The notes below the pieces were generated by a model. That model had not been told where the DNA came from. It worked only from the letters and a program-made list of their open reading frames with translations, and did no database searches. The translations under genes and the position numbers were made by a program. A DNA stretch of 9,826 nt from Verrucomicrobiota bacterium (lineage in GTDB: Bacteria > Verrucomicrobiota > Verrucomicrobiia > Opitutales > Opitutaceae), in assembly GCA_030916665.1 (NCBI GenBank), contig JAUPWC010000006.1, positions 1 to 9,826 of the forward strand. Direction: 5' to 3'. Each line of letters begins with the position of its first letter. Within the stretch, counting starts at the first letter, position 1. Positions 1 through 6,824 of the stretch are shown one piece after another.

Positions 1-903
1 CCGGCGGCCGACCACGTCTTCACCCACGCCCGGGCCTTCAGTCTCGATCCGCAATTCCGGCTGGTCGGCGGGGTGGATCCTGATGCCACGGCACGCGACC
101 GTTTCACCGCGCGTTACAGTGCTCCTGCGTTCGCCACCGTGGCCGAAGCTGCCGCCAGCTCCCCCGACTTGGTGGTCGTGGCCACGCCGACGGAGCACCA
201 TCTCTCCACGGTCGAAGCCGTGCTGGAACACTGCCAGCCCGTCGCCCTCTTGTGCGAAAAGCCGCTCGCCTACTCCCTCGACGAGGCGTCACGCCTGCTG
301 GCGTTGTGCCGCGCCCACGCCTGCGCGGTGCACGTGAACTACATGCGCCGAGCCGACCCCACGACCGCCGAACTCCGTGCCCGCCTGCGCGACGGCCGCA
401 TCGCCACTCCGCTCAAGGGCGTCGTCTGGTATTCGAAGGGTCTCTACAACAGCGCCTCCCATTTCGTGAACCTGCTGGAAGACCTGCTCGGCGCCGAACC
501 CGAACTCGGGCAATGCACGGAAGGCCGCCTATCCCCGAGCGGCGACCCCGAGCCCGATTTCACGTTGCGTTTCGCGCACGGCAGCGTGGCCTTCCACGCG
601 CTGCGCGCGGAGGATTACTTTCACAACAGCATGGAGTGGTTCGCCCCGAACGGACGCCTCCGCTACGATCGTGCCGGGGCCCACGTAGAGTGGACGGCCA
701 GCGCACCGGATCAACCCGGCGGGCTCGCCATCGTCACCGAGCGCCTGCCCGGTGACTTCGCCCGCATCCAAGCCCATTTCACCGCCGCCCTCGCACTCGC
801 GCTGGCCGGCCGGCCGTCGCCGGTCTGCTCCGGCGACCAAGCCCTCGCCACCCTGCGCCTGCTGGCCCAGCTCCAACCCTTTCCCAACCCCGTCTGCACA
901 TGA
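1..903 (+). CDS. Gfo/Idh/MocA-family oxidoreductase (5' partial)
   Basis: The reading frame is open from base 1 and enters the window already inside an N-terminal Rossmann domain, so the true start and the GxGxxG nucleotide-binding loop lie upstream. A GTG at 73 is only an internal valine: the residues before it (a His-Ala pair, then FRLVGGVDPD) are the usual second-strand region of Gfo/Idh proteins. The family hallmark Glu-Lys-Pro is at 256-264, and the stretch around 445-490 (SHFVNLLEDLLG) matches the conserved His-containing helix of the C-terminal domain. About 300 residues are visible, so only a few are missing compared with the usual 310-350. Family members oxidise or reduce sugars or nucleotide sugars with NAD(P). 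Its place at the head of an amino-sugar operon suggests a sugar dehydrogenase, but the substrate cannot be read from the sequence. Its stop overlaps the next start (ATGA, 900-903). Confidence 0.85.
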   Translation, partial: PAADHVFTHARAFSLDPQFRLVGGVDPDATARDRFTARYSAPAFATVAEAAASSPDLVVVATPTEHHLSTVEAVLEHCQPVALLCEKPLAYSLDEASRLLALCRAHACAVHVNYMRRADPTTAELRARLRDGRIATPLKGVVWYSKGLYNSASHFVNLLEDLLGAEPELGQCTEGRLSPSGDPEPDFTLRFAHGSVAFHALRAEDYFHNSMEWFAPNGRLRYDRAGAHVEWTASAPDQPGGLAIVTERLPGDFARIQAHFTAALALALAGRPSPVCSGDQALATLRLLAQLQPFPNPVCT

Positions 904-1526
904 CCATCACGACACCGCAAGAAGCCTTCTGGGCCGGCCAGTTCGGCAACGACTACGTCGAGCGCAATCAGGACACGCGCTGGATCGACTGGAACACCGC
1001 CTACTACACCAAGCTCCTCGCGAAGATGGCCACGCCGGCCAGCATCCTGGAGCTCGGTTGCAACCGCGGCCTGAACCTCCACGCGCTCAAGCGTCTCTAC
1101 CCGTCCACCGCGTTCTCCGCCGTGGAGATCAATGCCCAGGCCGCCGCCCATGTGCGCCGCGACCTGCCCAATGTGGACCTGCACCACACCTCGATCCTCG
1201 AGTTCCAGCCCGCCCGGCAGTGGGACCTCGTGTTCACCAACGGCGTGCTCATCCACCTCGCGCCCGAGGCTCTGCCCAAGGTCTATGCGCTGATGGCCCG
1301 CGCCTCCGCCCGCTACGTGATGATTTCCGAGTATTACAACCCGACCCCGGTCGAGGTCACCTACCGCGGCCACGAGGGCCGACTGTTCAAGCGCGACTTC
1401 GCCGGCGAGTTCCTTGACGCCCACCCCGGCTTCAAACTGGTGGATTACGGCTTCGTGTATCACCGCGATCCCACGATGCATCCGGACGACATGACCTGGT
1501 TCCTGATGGAAAAGAAATCTTCCTGA
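900..1526 (+). CDS. Pseudaminic acid biosynthesis-associated class I methyltransferase
   Basis: This 208-residue protein is a SAM-dependent methyltransferase. The N-terminus (EAFWAGQFGNDYVERN, residues 8-23) is the signature opening of the family known as pseudaminic acid biosynthesis-associated methylase. Motif I is ELGCNRGLN (51-59), the acidic ribose-binding position is Glu77 in SAVEIN, and the VFTNGVLIHL segment (111-120) forms the post-II/IV region. The C-terminal third is rich in Tyr/His/Asp, as expected around a sugar pocket. The family occurs in nonulosonic acid and surface-glycan loci, where it is thought to methylate a sugar or a sugar substituent; the exact acceptor is not established. 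The ATG overlaps the upstream stop by 4 bases and no Shine-Dalgarno sequence is visible, so translational coupling is likely. Two bases separate it from the aminotransferase. Confidence 0.87.
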   Translation: MTITTPQEAFWAGQFGNDYVERNQDTRWIDWNTAYYTKLLAKMATPASILELGCNRGLNLHALKRLYPSTAFSAVEINAQAAAHVRRDLPNVDLHHTSILEFQPARQWDLVFTNGVLIHLAPEALPKVYALMARASARYVMISEYYNPTPVEVTYRGHEGRLFKRDFAGEFLDAHPGFKLVDYGFVYHRDPTMHPDDMTWFLMEKKSS

Positions 1527-1528
1527 CC

Positions 1529-2818
1529 ATGAGCACCGCCCTCGCCTCCTCGCTCGCCGTCCACGGCGGCCCCAAGACCATCCCCCGGCCCTTCGCGCGC
1601 TACAATCCCCTCGGCGCCGAGGAAGTCGCCGCCGCCAGGGCCGTCGTCGAGAGCGGCATCCTTTCGCAGTATTACGGCCGCTGGTGCGCCGATTTCTACG
1701 GCGGCCCCAAGGTGCGCGAATTCGAGCGCGCCTGCGCTGCGAAGTTCGGTGTGAAGCGCGCCGTCACCGTCAATTCATGGACCTCGGGCCTCGTCGCCGC
1801 CGTCGGCGCCATCGGCATCGAGCCGGGTGACGAGGTCATCACGAGCCCGTGGACGATGTGCGCCACGGCCACGGCCATCCTGCATTGGAACGCCATCCCG
1901 GTCTTCGCCGACATCGAGCCCGACACCTTCTGCCTCGATCCGCGCTCAGTCGAGGCGAACATCACGCCGCACACGCGCGCCATTCTCTCCGTGGACATCG
2001 CCGGCCAGTCGGCTGACATGGACGCCCTGCGCGCCATCGCGAAGAGGCACAACCTGAAGCTCATCTCCGACTGCGCCCAGGCGCCCGGCGCGCTCTATCA
2101 GGGCAGGTTCGCGGGCACGCTGGCTGACGTCGGCGGCTTCAGCCTCAATTACCACAAGCACATCCACACCGGCGAGGGCGGTATCCTCGTAACCAACGAC
2201 GACGAGATTGCCGAGCGTCTCTGCCTCATCCGCAACCACGCCGAGGCCGTTGTGGGCGACAAGGGCGTGACCGACCTCAGCAACATGATCGGGCACAACT
2301 TCCGTCTCGGCGAGATCGAGTGCGCCATCGGGATCGAGCAACTCAAGAAACTCGACCGGCAGATCGCCAGCCGTCAGCACGCCGCCGCCCGGCTCACGGC
2401 GGGCCTGACCGCCCTGCCCGGCTTGCAGACACCCGTCACGCGGGACGGCTGCACGCACGTCTATTACATGTATCAGATGATCCTCGATCTGCCGCAGCTC
2501 GGCGTGAGCCGGCAGAAACTCTTCGAAGCCCTGAAAGCCGAAGGAGTCGAGGGACTCGGCACGGCCTTCGCCAACATCCACCGCCTGCCCGTCTTCCAGC
2601 GCAAGGTGGCCTATGGCCGCGGCGGCTTCCCCTGGACCTCCGACATCTGCAAGCGTGACGTGAGCTACGCCAAGGGCATCTGCCCGGTGGCCGAGCGCCT
2701 GCAGGATGAGACCTACCTCGGCTTCCAAGTCTGCATGCACACGCTCACCGACGGCGAGGTGGACCTCATCATCGCCGCCTTCCATAAGGTCTGGGACAAC
2801 CTCGACGCGCTGCGCTGA
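1529..2818 (+). CDS. DegT/DnrJ/EryC1/StrS family PLP-dependent sugar aminotransferase
   Basis: The 429-residue protein is a fold-type I aminotransferase of the sugar aminotransferase (class VI) family. These enzymes transfer the amino group of glutamate or glutamine to a keto-sugar, usually nucleotide-linked. Visible landmarks are an N-terminal HGGPK segment (12-16), the NSWTSGL cofactor-phosphate region (82-88), GDEVITSPWTM (100-110), the pyridine-nitrogen aspartate in SDCAQAPGA (Asp181, Gln184), and the Schiff-base lysine Lys210 in NYHKHIHTGEGG (codon 2156-2158). The opening HGGPK and the GQSADMDAL segment resemble the StsC/AHBA-synthase side of the family more than a short PseC. At 429 residues it is somewhat longer than typical members (about 370-400). 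Placed just before an acetyltransferase, it probably makes the amine that is then acetylated. The start follows the upstream stop in the string TGACCATG, the same junction as at 6820-6827. Confidence 0.92.
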   Translation: MSTALASSLAVHGGPKTIPRPFARYNPLGAEEVAAARAVVESGILSQYYGRWCADFYGGPKVREFERACAAKFGVKRAVTVNSWTSGLVAAVGAIGIEPGDEVITSPWTMCATATAILHWNAIPVFADIEPDTFCLDPRSVEANITPHTRAILSVDIAGQSADMDALRAIAKRHNLKLISDCAQAPGALYQGRFAGTLADVGGFSLNYHKHIHTGEGGILVTNDDEIAERLCLIRNHAEAVVGDKGVTDLSNMIGHNFRLGEIECAIGIEQLKKLDRQIASRQHAAARLTAGLTALPGLQTPVTRDGCTHVYYMYQMILDLPQLGVSRQKLFEALKAEGVEGLGTAFANIHRLPVFQRKVAYGRGGFPWTSDICKRDVSYAKGICPVAERLQDETYLGFQVCMHTLTDGEVDLIIAAFHKVWDNLDALR

Positions 2819-2823
2819 TCGCG

Positions 2824-3357
2824 ATGTCCGCCGTCCTCGACACACTCTCCGGTCACCAGGTTGAGCTCCGTCCCTTCACCGCGGCGGACATCACCCCGGC
2901 CTATCTCGGATGGCTCCGTGATCCCGAGGTCGTGCGTTTCAGCAACCAGCGCTTCCGCAAGCACACGGCTGAAAGCTGTGCGGCCTACCTCGCGTCGTTC
3001 CAAGGCACATCCAATCTGTTCCTCTCTATTGTCCATCAGGGCTACGAACGTCCCGTCGGCACCATGACCGCCTACATCTCCGCCCGGCACGGCACCGCCG
3101 ACCTCGGCATCCTCATCGGCGACCGCGGCTGCTGGGGTCAGGGCCTCGGACTCGATGCCTGGCAGACCCTGATGGCCCATCTGTTTCAACATGCCGGCCT
3201 GCGCAAGATCACCGCCGGCACGCTCCGGCCCAACGTCGGCATGGTGCGCATCATGGAACGCGCCGGCATGCGCCTCGAAGGCGTGCGCGAGTGCCAGGAA
3301 ATCGTCGAAGGCGTCCCCGTGGACGCCCTGCTTTATGCGAGCTTCCGCCCCGAGTGA
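2824..3357 (+). CDS. GNAT-family N-acetyltransferase (RimJ/RimL type, PseH-like role)
   Basis: This 177-residue single-domain protein has the GNAT layout: the N-terminal ELRPFTAADI strand-helix (14-23), a central DLGILIG strand (93-99), and the acetyl-CoA pyrophosphate loop in CWGQGLG (103-109). After these come NVGMVRIMERAGMRLEG (137-153), the C-terminal acetyl-CoA-binding helix and strand of the RimJ/RimL group, and a final VPVDALLYASF strand. Family members acetylate primary amines. In pseudaminate and legionaminate pathways, PseH or LegH acetylates the amino-sugar nucleotide made by the preceding aminotransferase. The direct adjacency here (5 bases after the aminotransferase) suggests the same role, but the sequence alone does not show the substrate. 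The next gene starts inside its 3' end, a 23-base overlap. Confidence 0.88.
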   Translation: MSAVLDTLSGHQVELRPFTAADITPAYLGWLRDPEVVRFSNQRFRKHTAESCAAYLASFQGTSNLFLSIVHQGYERPVGTMTAYISARHGTADLGILIGDRGCWGQGLGLDAWQTLMAHLFQHAGLRKITAGTLRPNVGMVRIMERAGMRLEGVRECQEIVEGVPVDALLYASFRPE

Positions 3358-4306
3358 CCTGCGCCTGCCGCTCGCCGTCGTTGCCCATGACGCCGGCGCC
3401 GCCAACCTGATCCTCGGCTGGATCCGGGAGTTGCCGGCCACGCAACTGCGCCTGTGCGCGAGCGGCCCCGCCGCGCGCCTGTTCACCACGGCGTTTCCCG
3501 ACCACGCCCTGCTGCCTCTCGCCACCGTGCTCGACGGTGCGGCGCAGTTGCTCAGCGGCACCAGCGGCCCCCAATCCACCCTCGAACACCAGGCCCGCCA
3601 CCTCGCCGGCGCGCGGGGCGTGCCCTCGGTCGGCGTCATCGACCACTGGGTGAACTTTGCCCCGCGCTTCACGCGTGAGGGTGAAACCAATCTTCCCGAC
3701 GAAATCTGGGTCACCGATACGCACGCGCTCGCTCTGGCCCGCCGGACCTTCCCCGGTTGCGCCGTGCGCCAACTCCCGAACCGCTACCTTGAAGACATCG
3801 CGACCGACGCCCGCTACGCGATTCAGCCGCATCCCGGTGTCACGCATGTTCTCTATGCGCTAGAGCCCATGCACTCCGATTGGGGCCGCGGCGGATCGGC
3901 CGGCGAATTCCAGGCCCTCGAATTTTTCTGCGAGAACAGGGGTCGTCTTGGATTGCCCGCTGAGACCTTGATCCGCTTGCGCCCGCACCCGTCGGATGCG
4001 CCTGGCAAGTTCGATGCGTGGCTCGCCAGACAAGGCGATCCGCGCCTCAGCCTGGACACAACCGGCACGCTGGCCGCAGCGATCGGCTGGGCCGACTGGG
4101 TTGTCGGCTGTGAAAGCTTCGCGCTGGTGGCCGGTCTGGCCGCGGGCCGCCGCGTCGCGTCGACGCTGCCGCCGTGGGCGCCGGCCTGCCGGTTGCCGCA
4201 TCCCGAGGTGATCCACTTGCGCAACCTCGCACCGCAAACGGAAGTTGTCGCGTTTGCCAGCGACCAGCCTCGCGTTCAGCCAGCTCCAGCCCTCGCCACC
4301 GGATGA
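3335..4306 (+). CDS. Unrecognised GT-B/PseG-like protein of sugar locus
   Basis: I cannot name this 323-residue protein. The ATG at 3335 is chosen because the first recognisable element begins 12 residues later; an in-frame ATG at 3191 would put 48 extra residues entirely inside the GNAT gene. An N-terminal hydrophobic strand leads into AHDAGAANLILGW (17-29), a glycine/alanine loop placed where PseG and GT-B proteins have their first ligand loop. Further landmarks are GVIDHWVNFAPRF (100-112), LPDEIWVTDTHALALA (120-135), an Arg-Pro-His-Pro-Ser strand (216-220), and a C-terminal VVGCESFALVAGLAAGRRV region (256-274) like the donor-side helix of GT-B enzymes. There is no signal peptide or membrane segment, so it should be cytosolic. 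It could be a sugar-nucleotide hydrolase, a glycosyltransferase or an epimerase-like enzyme; these are inferences from shape. Its stop overlaps the next start (ATGA, 4303-4306). Confidence 0.72.
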   Translation: MRASAPSDLRLPLAVVAHDAGAANLILGWIRELPATQLRLCASGPAARLFTTAFPDHALLPLATVLDGAAQLLSGTSGPQSTLEHQARHLAGARGVPSVGVIDHWVNFAPRFTREGETNLPDEIWVTDTHALALARRTFPGCAVRQLPNRYLEDIATDARYAIQPHPGVTHVLYALEPMHSDWGRGGSAGEFQALEFFCENRGRLGLPAETLIRLRPHPSDAPGKFDAWLARQGDPRLSLDTTGTLAAAIGWADWVVGCESFALVAGLAAGRRVASTLPPWAPACRLPHPEVIHLRNLAPQTEVVAFASDQPRVQPAPALATG

Positions 4307-5433
4307 AATACTGCACCCATTGCCTGCAGCCCAACACCCGGCCGAACAGCTATTTCACGCCGGAAGGGCTTTGCCCGGCCTGCAACTACCACCGTGAACT
4401 ACAGCAGGTGGACTGGCAGGAGCGCTACGAGATCCTCGAGGAAGTGCTGAAAAACTACCCGCGCCGCAAGGGCCAGGGCTTCGACTGCATCATCGGCGTC
4501 AGCGGCGGCAAGGACAGCACGCGCCAGGCGCTCTGGGCGCGGGACAAGCTCGGCCTGCGTCCGCTGCTCGTCTCGCTCTGCTACCCGCCCGAGCAACTGA
4601 CCGAACGCGGCGCCGAGAACCTCTCCAACCTGATCGAGCTCGGCTTCGACATGGTCACCACGAGCCTCGCCCCGCAGACGTGGCGGCGCATGTTGCGCGA
4701 AGGGTTCTTCCGTTTCACCAACTGGGCCCGCGCCAGCGAGCAGGCGCTGATCAGTTCCGTGCCCCAGCTTGCCCTGCGCTACCGCATCCCGCTCATCCTC
4801 TGGGGCGAGAATCCGGGCCTGCAGCTGGGCGACATGAAGACGCTCGGCCGCACCGGCTACGACGGCAACAACCTCCGCCACATGAACACCGTCGCCGGCG
4901 GCGGCCTCGACTGGATGCTCTCGGCGGGCTTCAAACGCGAGGAACTACACCGCTACCTCTATCCGCACGCCGAGCAGTTCGACGCCGCCGGCATCCAAAT
5001 CGTCTATCTCGGCTGGTTCTGGAAGGACTGGTCGCTGGTCAACAATGCCCTCTACTCCTGCCCCAACGGCCTCGAGATCCGCAGTGACTCGGTGGAAAAC
5101 ACCGGCGACCTGCGCGGCGTCGCCTCCCTCGACGAGGACTGGGTGACGCTCAACCAGATGATCAAGTATTACAAATTCGGCTTCGGCCGCGTGACCGACT
5201 ATGCCAACGAGGAAATCCGCCTCGGCCGCATGTCGCGCCAGCGCGGCATCGAGCTGGTGCAACAATACGACGACGCCTGCAGCCCGGCCTACATCGAAAG
5301 TTTCTGTCGCTACATCGAAATCAGTGTGGCGGATTTCTGGAAGCAGGTGCACGCCTCCGTGAATCGCGACCTCTTCACGATCGAGCCCGACGACCGCATC
5401 CGCCGCCGTTTCCAAGTGGGGGTGGGCCTGTGA
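4303..5433 (+). CDS. N-acetyl sugar amidotransferase, PseA/WbpG family (copy 1, canonical PP-loop)
   Basis: A 376-residue PP-loop ATP pyrophosphatase. The start is the ATG at 4303, which overlaps the upstream stop; the in-frame ATG at 4174 would add non-homologous residues before the conserved opening MKYCTHC. Four cysteines (4, 7, 24, 27) form a small metal-binding finger. The PP-loop SGGKDS is at residues 67-72, and family signatures LILWGEN (164-170) and KFGFGRVTD (291-299) follow. Known members (WbpG, PseA) adenylate an N-acetyl group of a sugar and replace the oxygen with ammonia, giving an acetamidino group. The ammonia comes from partner HisH/HisF proteins, which follow directly here. 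It probably acts in the cytoplasm on a nucleotide-activated amino sugar. The start of hisH overlaps its stop by 4 bases. Confidence 0.92.
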   Translation: MKYCTHCLQPNTRPNSYFTPEGLCPACNYHRELQQVDWQERYEILEEVLKNYPRRKGQGFDCIIGVSGGKDSTRQALWARDKLGLRPLLVSLCYPPEQLTERGAENLSNLIELGFDMVTTSLAPQTWRRMLREGFFRFTNWARASEQALISSVPQLALRYRIPLILWGENPGLQLGDMKTLGRTGYDGNNLRHMNTVAGGGLDWMLSAGFKREELHRYLYPHAEQFDAAGIQIVYLGWFWKDWSLVNNALYSCPNGLEIRSDSVENTGDLRGVASLDEDWVTLNQMIKYYKFGFGRVTDYANEEIRLGRMSRQRGIELVQQYDDACSPAYIESFCRYIEISVADFWKQVHASVNRDLFTIEPDDRIRRRFQVGVGL

Positions 5434-6041
5434 GCCGGCGCGGCATCGGCATCGTGGACTACGGCGTGGGCAACCACACCTCCGTGTGGCGCACGCTCTA
5501 CACGTTGGGCTACCGCTGCAAGGTCACCAGCCGGCCGGAGGAACTCGACACCATGGACCTGCTGGTCCTGCCCGGCGTGGGCGCCTTCCCGGCCGCCATG
5601 CAGGCCATCCATGCCCGCGGCCTTGCCACCTACCTCCGCGCCGCCGCCGCCGCGGACCGGCCGCTGCTTGGCATATGCCTCGGCATGCAGATGCTGGCCG
5701 ACTCCTCGACCGAATACGGCGAGACCCCCGGCCTCGGTCTCATTCCCGGCCGCGTGGACGCCATCGGATCCGGTCTCTGGCACATCGGCTGGAACTCCAT
5801 CGACGCCAGCCCCGCCGACCCGTTGGTCGGTCGCAGCGCGAGCGAATCGTTCTACTTCAACCACTCCTATGCGGTGGACTGCCCGATCGAGTTTGCCGTC
5901 GCCCATGCGACACTCGGCCGCCGTTTCCCCGTCGTGACCCGCCGCGGGCGCATCGTCGGGGTGCAATTTCATCCGGAAAAAAGCCAGCTCGCCGGCCGGC
6001 AGTTGCTCACCGACATCATCGGAGGACTGCTCCATGCTTAA
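5430..6041 (+). CDS. hisH: HisH-like glutamine amidotransferase (ammonia supply for amidotransferase)
   Basis: A 203-residue class I glutamine amidotransferase closely matching HisH in length and motif order. It has GIVDYGVGNHTSV (7-19), the oxyanion-strand PGVG (48-51), the nucleophile elbow GICLGMQ with Cys83, a GWN motif (120-122), the FYFNHSY strand (141-147), and GVQFHPEKS carrying His181 and Glu183 of the catalytic triad. All three triad residues are present, so glutamine hydrolysis should be intact. The start is GTG at 5430 in a GTGA overlap with the upstream stop; no ATG fits the conserved opening. In histidine synthesis HisH feeds ammonia to HisF. Flanked here by two PP-loop amidotransferases and no other his genes, it most likely serves sugar acetamidino formation, as in the WbpG/HisH2/HisF2 and PseA loci. 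Confidence 0.93.
   Translation: MSRRGIGIVDYGVGNHTSVWRTLYTLGYRCKVTSRPEELDTMDLLVLPGVGAFPAAMQAIHARGLATYLRAAAAADRPLLGICLGMQMLADSSTEYGETPGLGLIPGRVDAIGSGLWHIGWNSIDASPADPLVGRSASESFYFNHSYAVDCPIEFAVAHATLGRRFPVVTRRGRIVGVQFHPEKSQLAGRQLLTDIIGGLLHA
6021..6026 (+). promoter_or_regulatory. Canonical Shine-Dalgarno sequence for the hisF-like gene
   Basis: GGAGGA ends seven bases before the ATG at 6034 and lies inside the end of the HisH coding region. It fixes the hisF start. It is the only textbook ribosome-binding site I can see ahead of a start in this window; the other junctions rely on stop/start overlap or very short spacing. Confidence 0.75.
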
Positions 6042-6822
6042 CCAGCGGCTCATCGGCGTCGTGACCGTGAAGGACGGCTGGGCCGTCCAGTCCTTCGGCT
6101 ACGGCCGCTGGCTGCCCATGGGCAAGCCCGAGTGCGTCGTCGAGAACCTGGATCGTTGGGGCGCCGACGAGATTCTCATCCTTTGCCTGGACCGAAGCCG
6201 TCGCCAGCTCGGTCCCGACTTCGCCACCCTGGAACGCCTCAAGCGCCTCAACCTCGCCACCCCGCTCATTTACGGCGGCGGCATCCGCTCGGCGGAGGAC
6301 GGCGTCGCCGTCGTCCAGCTGGGCGCCGACCGCGTGTGCGTGGACGCGCTGCTGCGCGACGACCTGACCGCCGTTCACAAGCTCTCCCGGCAACTGGGCG
6401 CCCAGGCGGTCGTGGCCGCCCTGCCCCTCAGCGTGGTCAACGGCGCTCTGGCCTGGCGCGACTACCGCCGCGCCACCGACACATCGCTCGACCCCGCCGT
6501 GCTCGCCGCCCTCAACGATGGCACGATTTCCGAGGCTCTCCTCATAGACTGGCGACATGAGGGTTCTCCCGGAGCCTTCGACCCTGAGATCGTCCGGCTC
6601 TTCCCCGCCCGCGGTCGCCAGCTCATCGCCTTTGGCGGGCTGAGCGAGTCCGCCCAACTCGCCGACCTCTTCGCCTTGCCAACCGTGACCGCCGCGGGCG
6701 TCGGCAATTTCCTGAGCTATCGCGAGCACGCCATCCAGACGCTCAAGGCCGGCCTGCCCGGCGTCGCGATGCGACCCGCCGCCTACCCAACATCCGAGCG
6801 CAGCTGTCCCGAATCCGTCTGA
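6034..6822 (+). CDS. hisF: HisF-like TIM-barrel subunit, cyclase catalytic aspartates lost
   Basis: A 262-residue (beta/alpha)8 barrel aligning with HisF from the first residue. The expected barrel strands are visible: VVTVKDG (9-15), GADEILIL (43-50), YGGGIRS (80-86), GADRVCVDA (97-105), SEALLIDW (166-173), AFGGLSES (199-206) and AAGVGN (220-225). From memory of Thermotoga HisF, the catalytic aspartates are Asp11 and Asp130. Here the matching positions are Thr11 (codon 6064-6066) and Pro131 (6424-6426), so cyclase activity in histidine synthesis is unlikely. The ammonia-gate residues of that protein (Arg5, Glu46, Lys99, Glu167) correspond to Arg5, Glu46, Arg100 and Glu167. I therefore infer an ammonia conduit linking HisH to the PP-loop amidotransferases. 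It overlaps hisH by 8 bases and has its own strong ribosome-binding site. The last 15 or so residues extend past the usual HisF end. Confidence 0.88.
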   Translation: MLNQRLIGVVTVKDGWAVQSFGYGRWLPMGKPECVVENLDRWGADEILILCLDRSRRQLGPDFATLERLKRLNLATPLIYGGGIRSAEDGVAVVQLGADRVCVDALLRDDLTAVHKLSRQLGAQAVVAALPLSVVNGALAWRDYRRATDTSLDPAVLAALNDGTISEALLIDWRHEGSPGAFDPEIVRLFPARGRQLIAFGGLSESAQLADLFALPTVTAAGVGNFLSYREHAIQTLKAGLPGVAMRPAAYPTSERSCPESV

Positions 6823-6824
6823 CC

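Noticed and set aside
73..75. GTG at 73 as start of the oxidoreductase
   Set aside because: The frame is open to base 1 and the residues upstream match the Gfo/Idh Rossmann domain, so the gene is cut by the window edge.
711..1481. Long minus-strand ORF opposite the methyltransferase, and similar ones at 2713-3714, 1946-2845, 7212-8141
   Set aside because: They are antisense to clearly identified genes, have Gly/Ala/Val/Arg-biased composition and show no motifs; they are expected in GC-rich DNA.
3191..3334. Extended N-terminus of the unrecognised protein from ATG 3191
   Set aside because: These codons lie wholly inside the well-conserved GNAT gene in another frame and encode a Pro/Ala/Ser/Arg-rich sequence typical of a shadow frame.
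4174..4302. Extended N-terminus of amidotransferase 1 from ATG 4174
   Set aside because: The family normally starts right at the first Cys-x-x-Cys pair; the extra residues are low-complexity shadow sequence overlapping the previous gene.
5430..6822. Histidine biosynthesis operon (hisH-hisF)
   Set aside because: No other his genes are nearby, the genes are flanked by sugar amidotransferases, and HisF lacks both catalytic aspartates.
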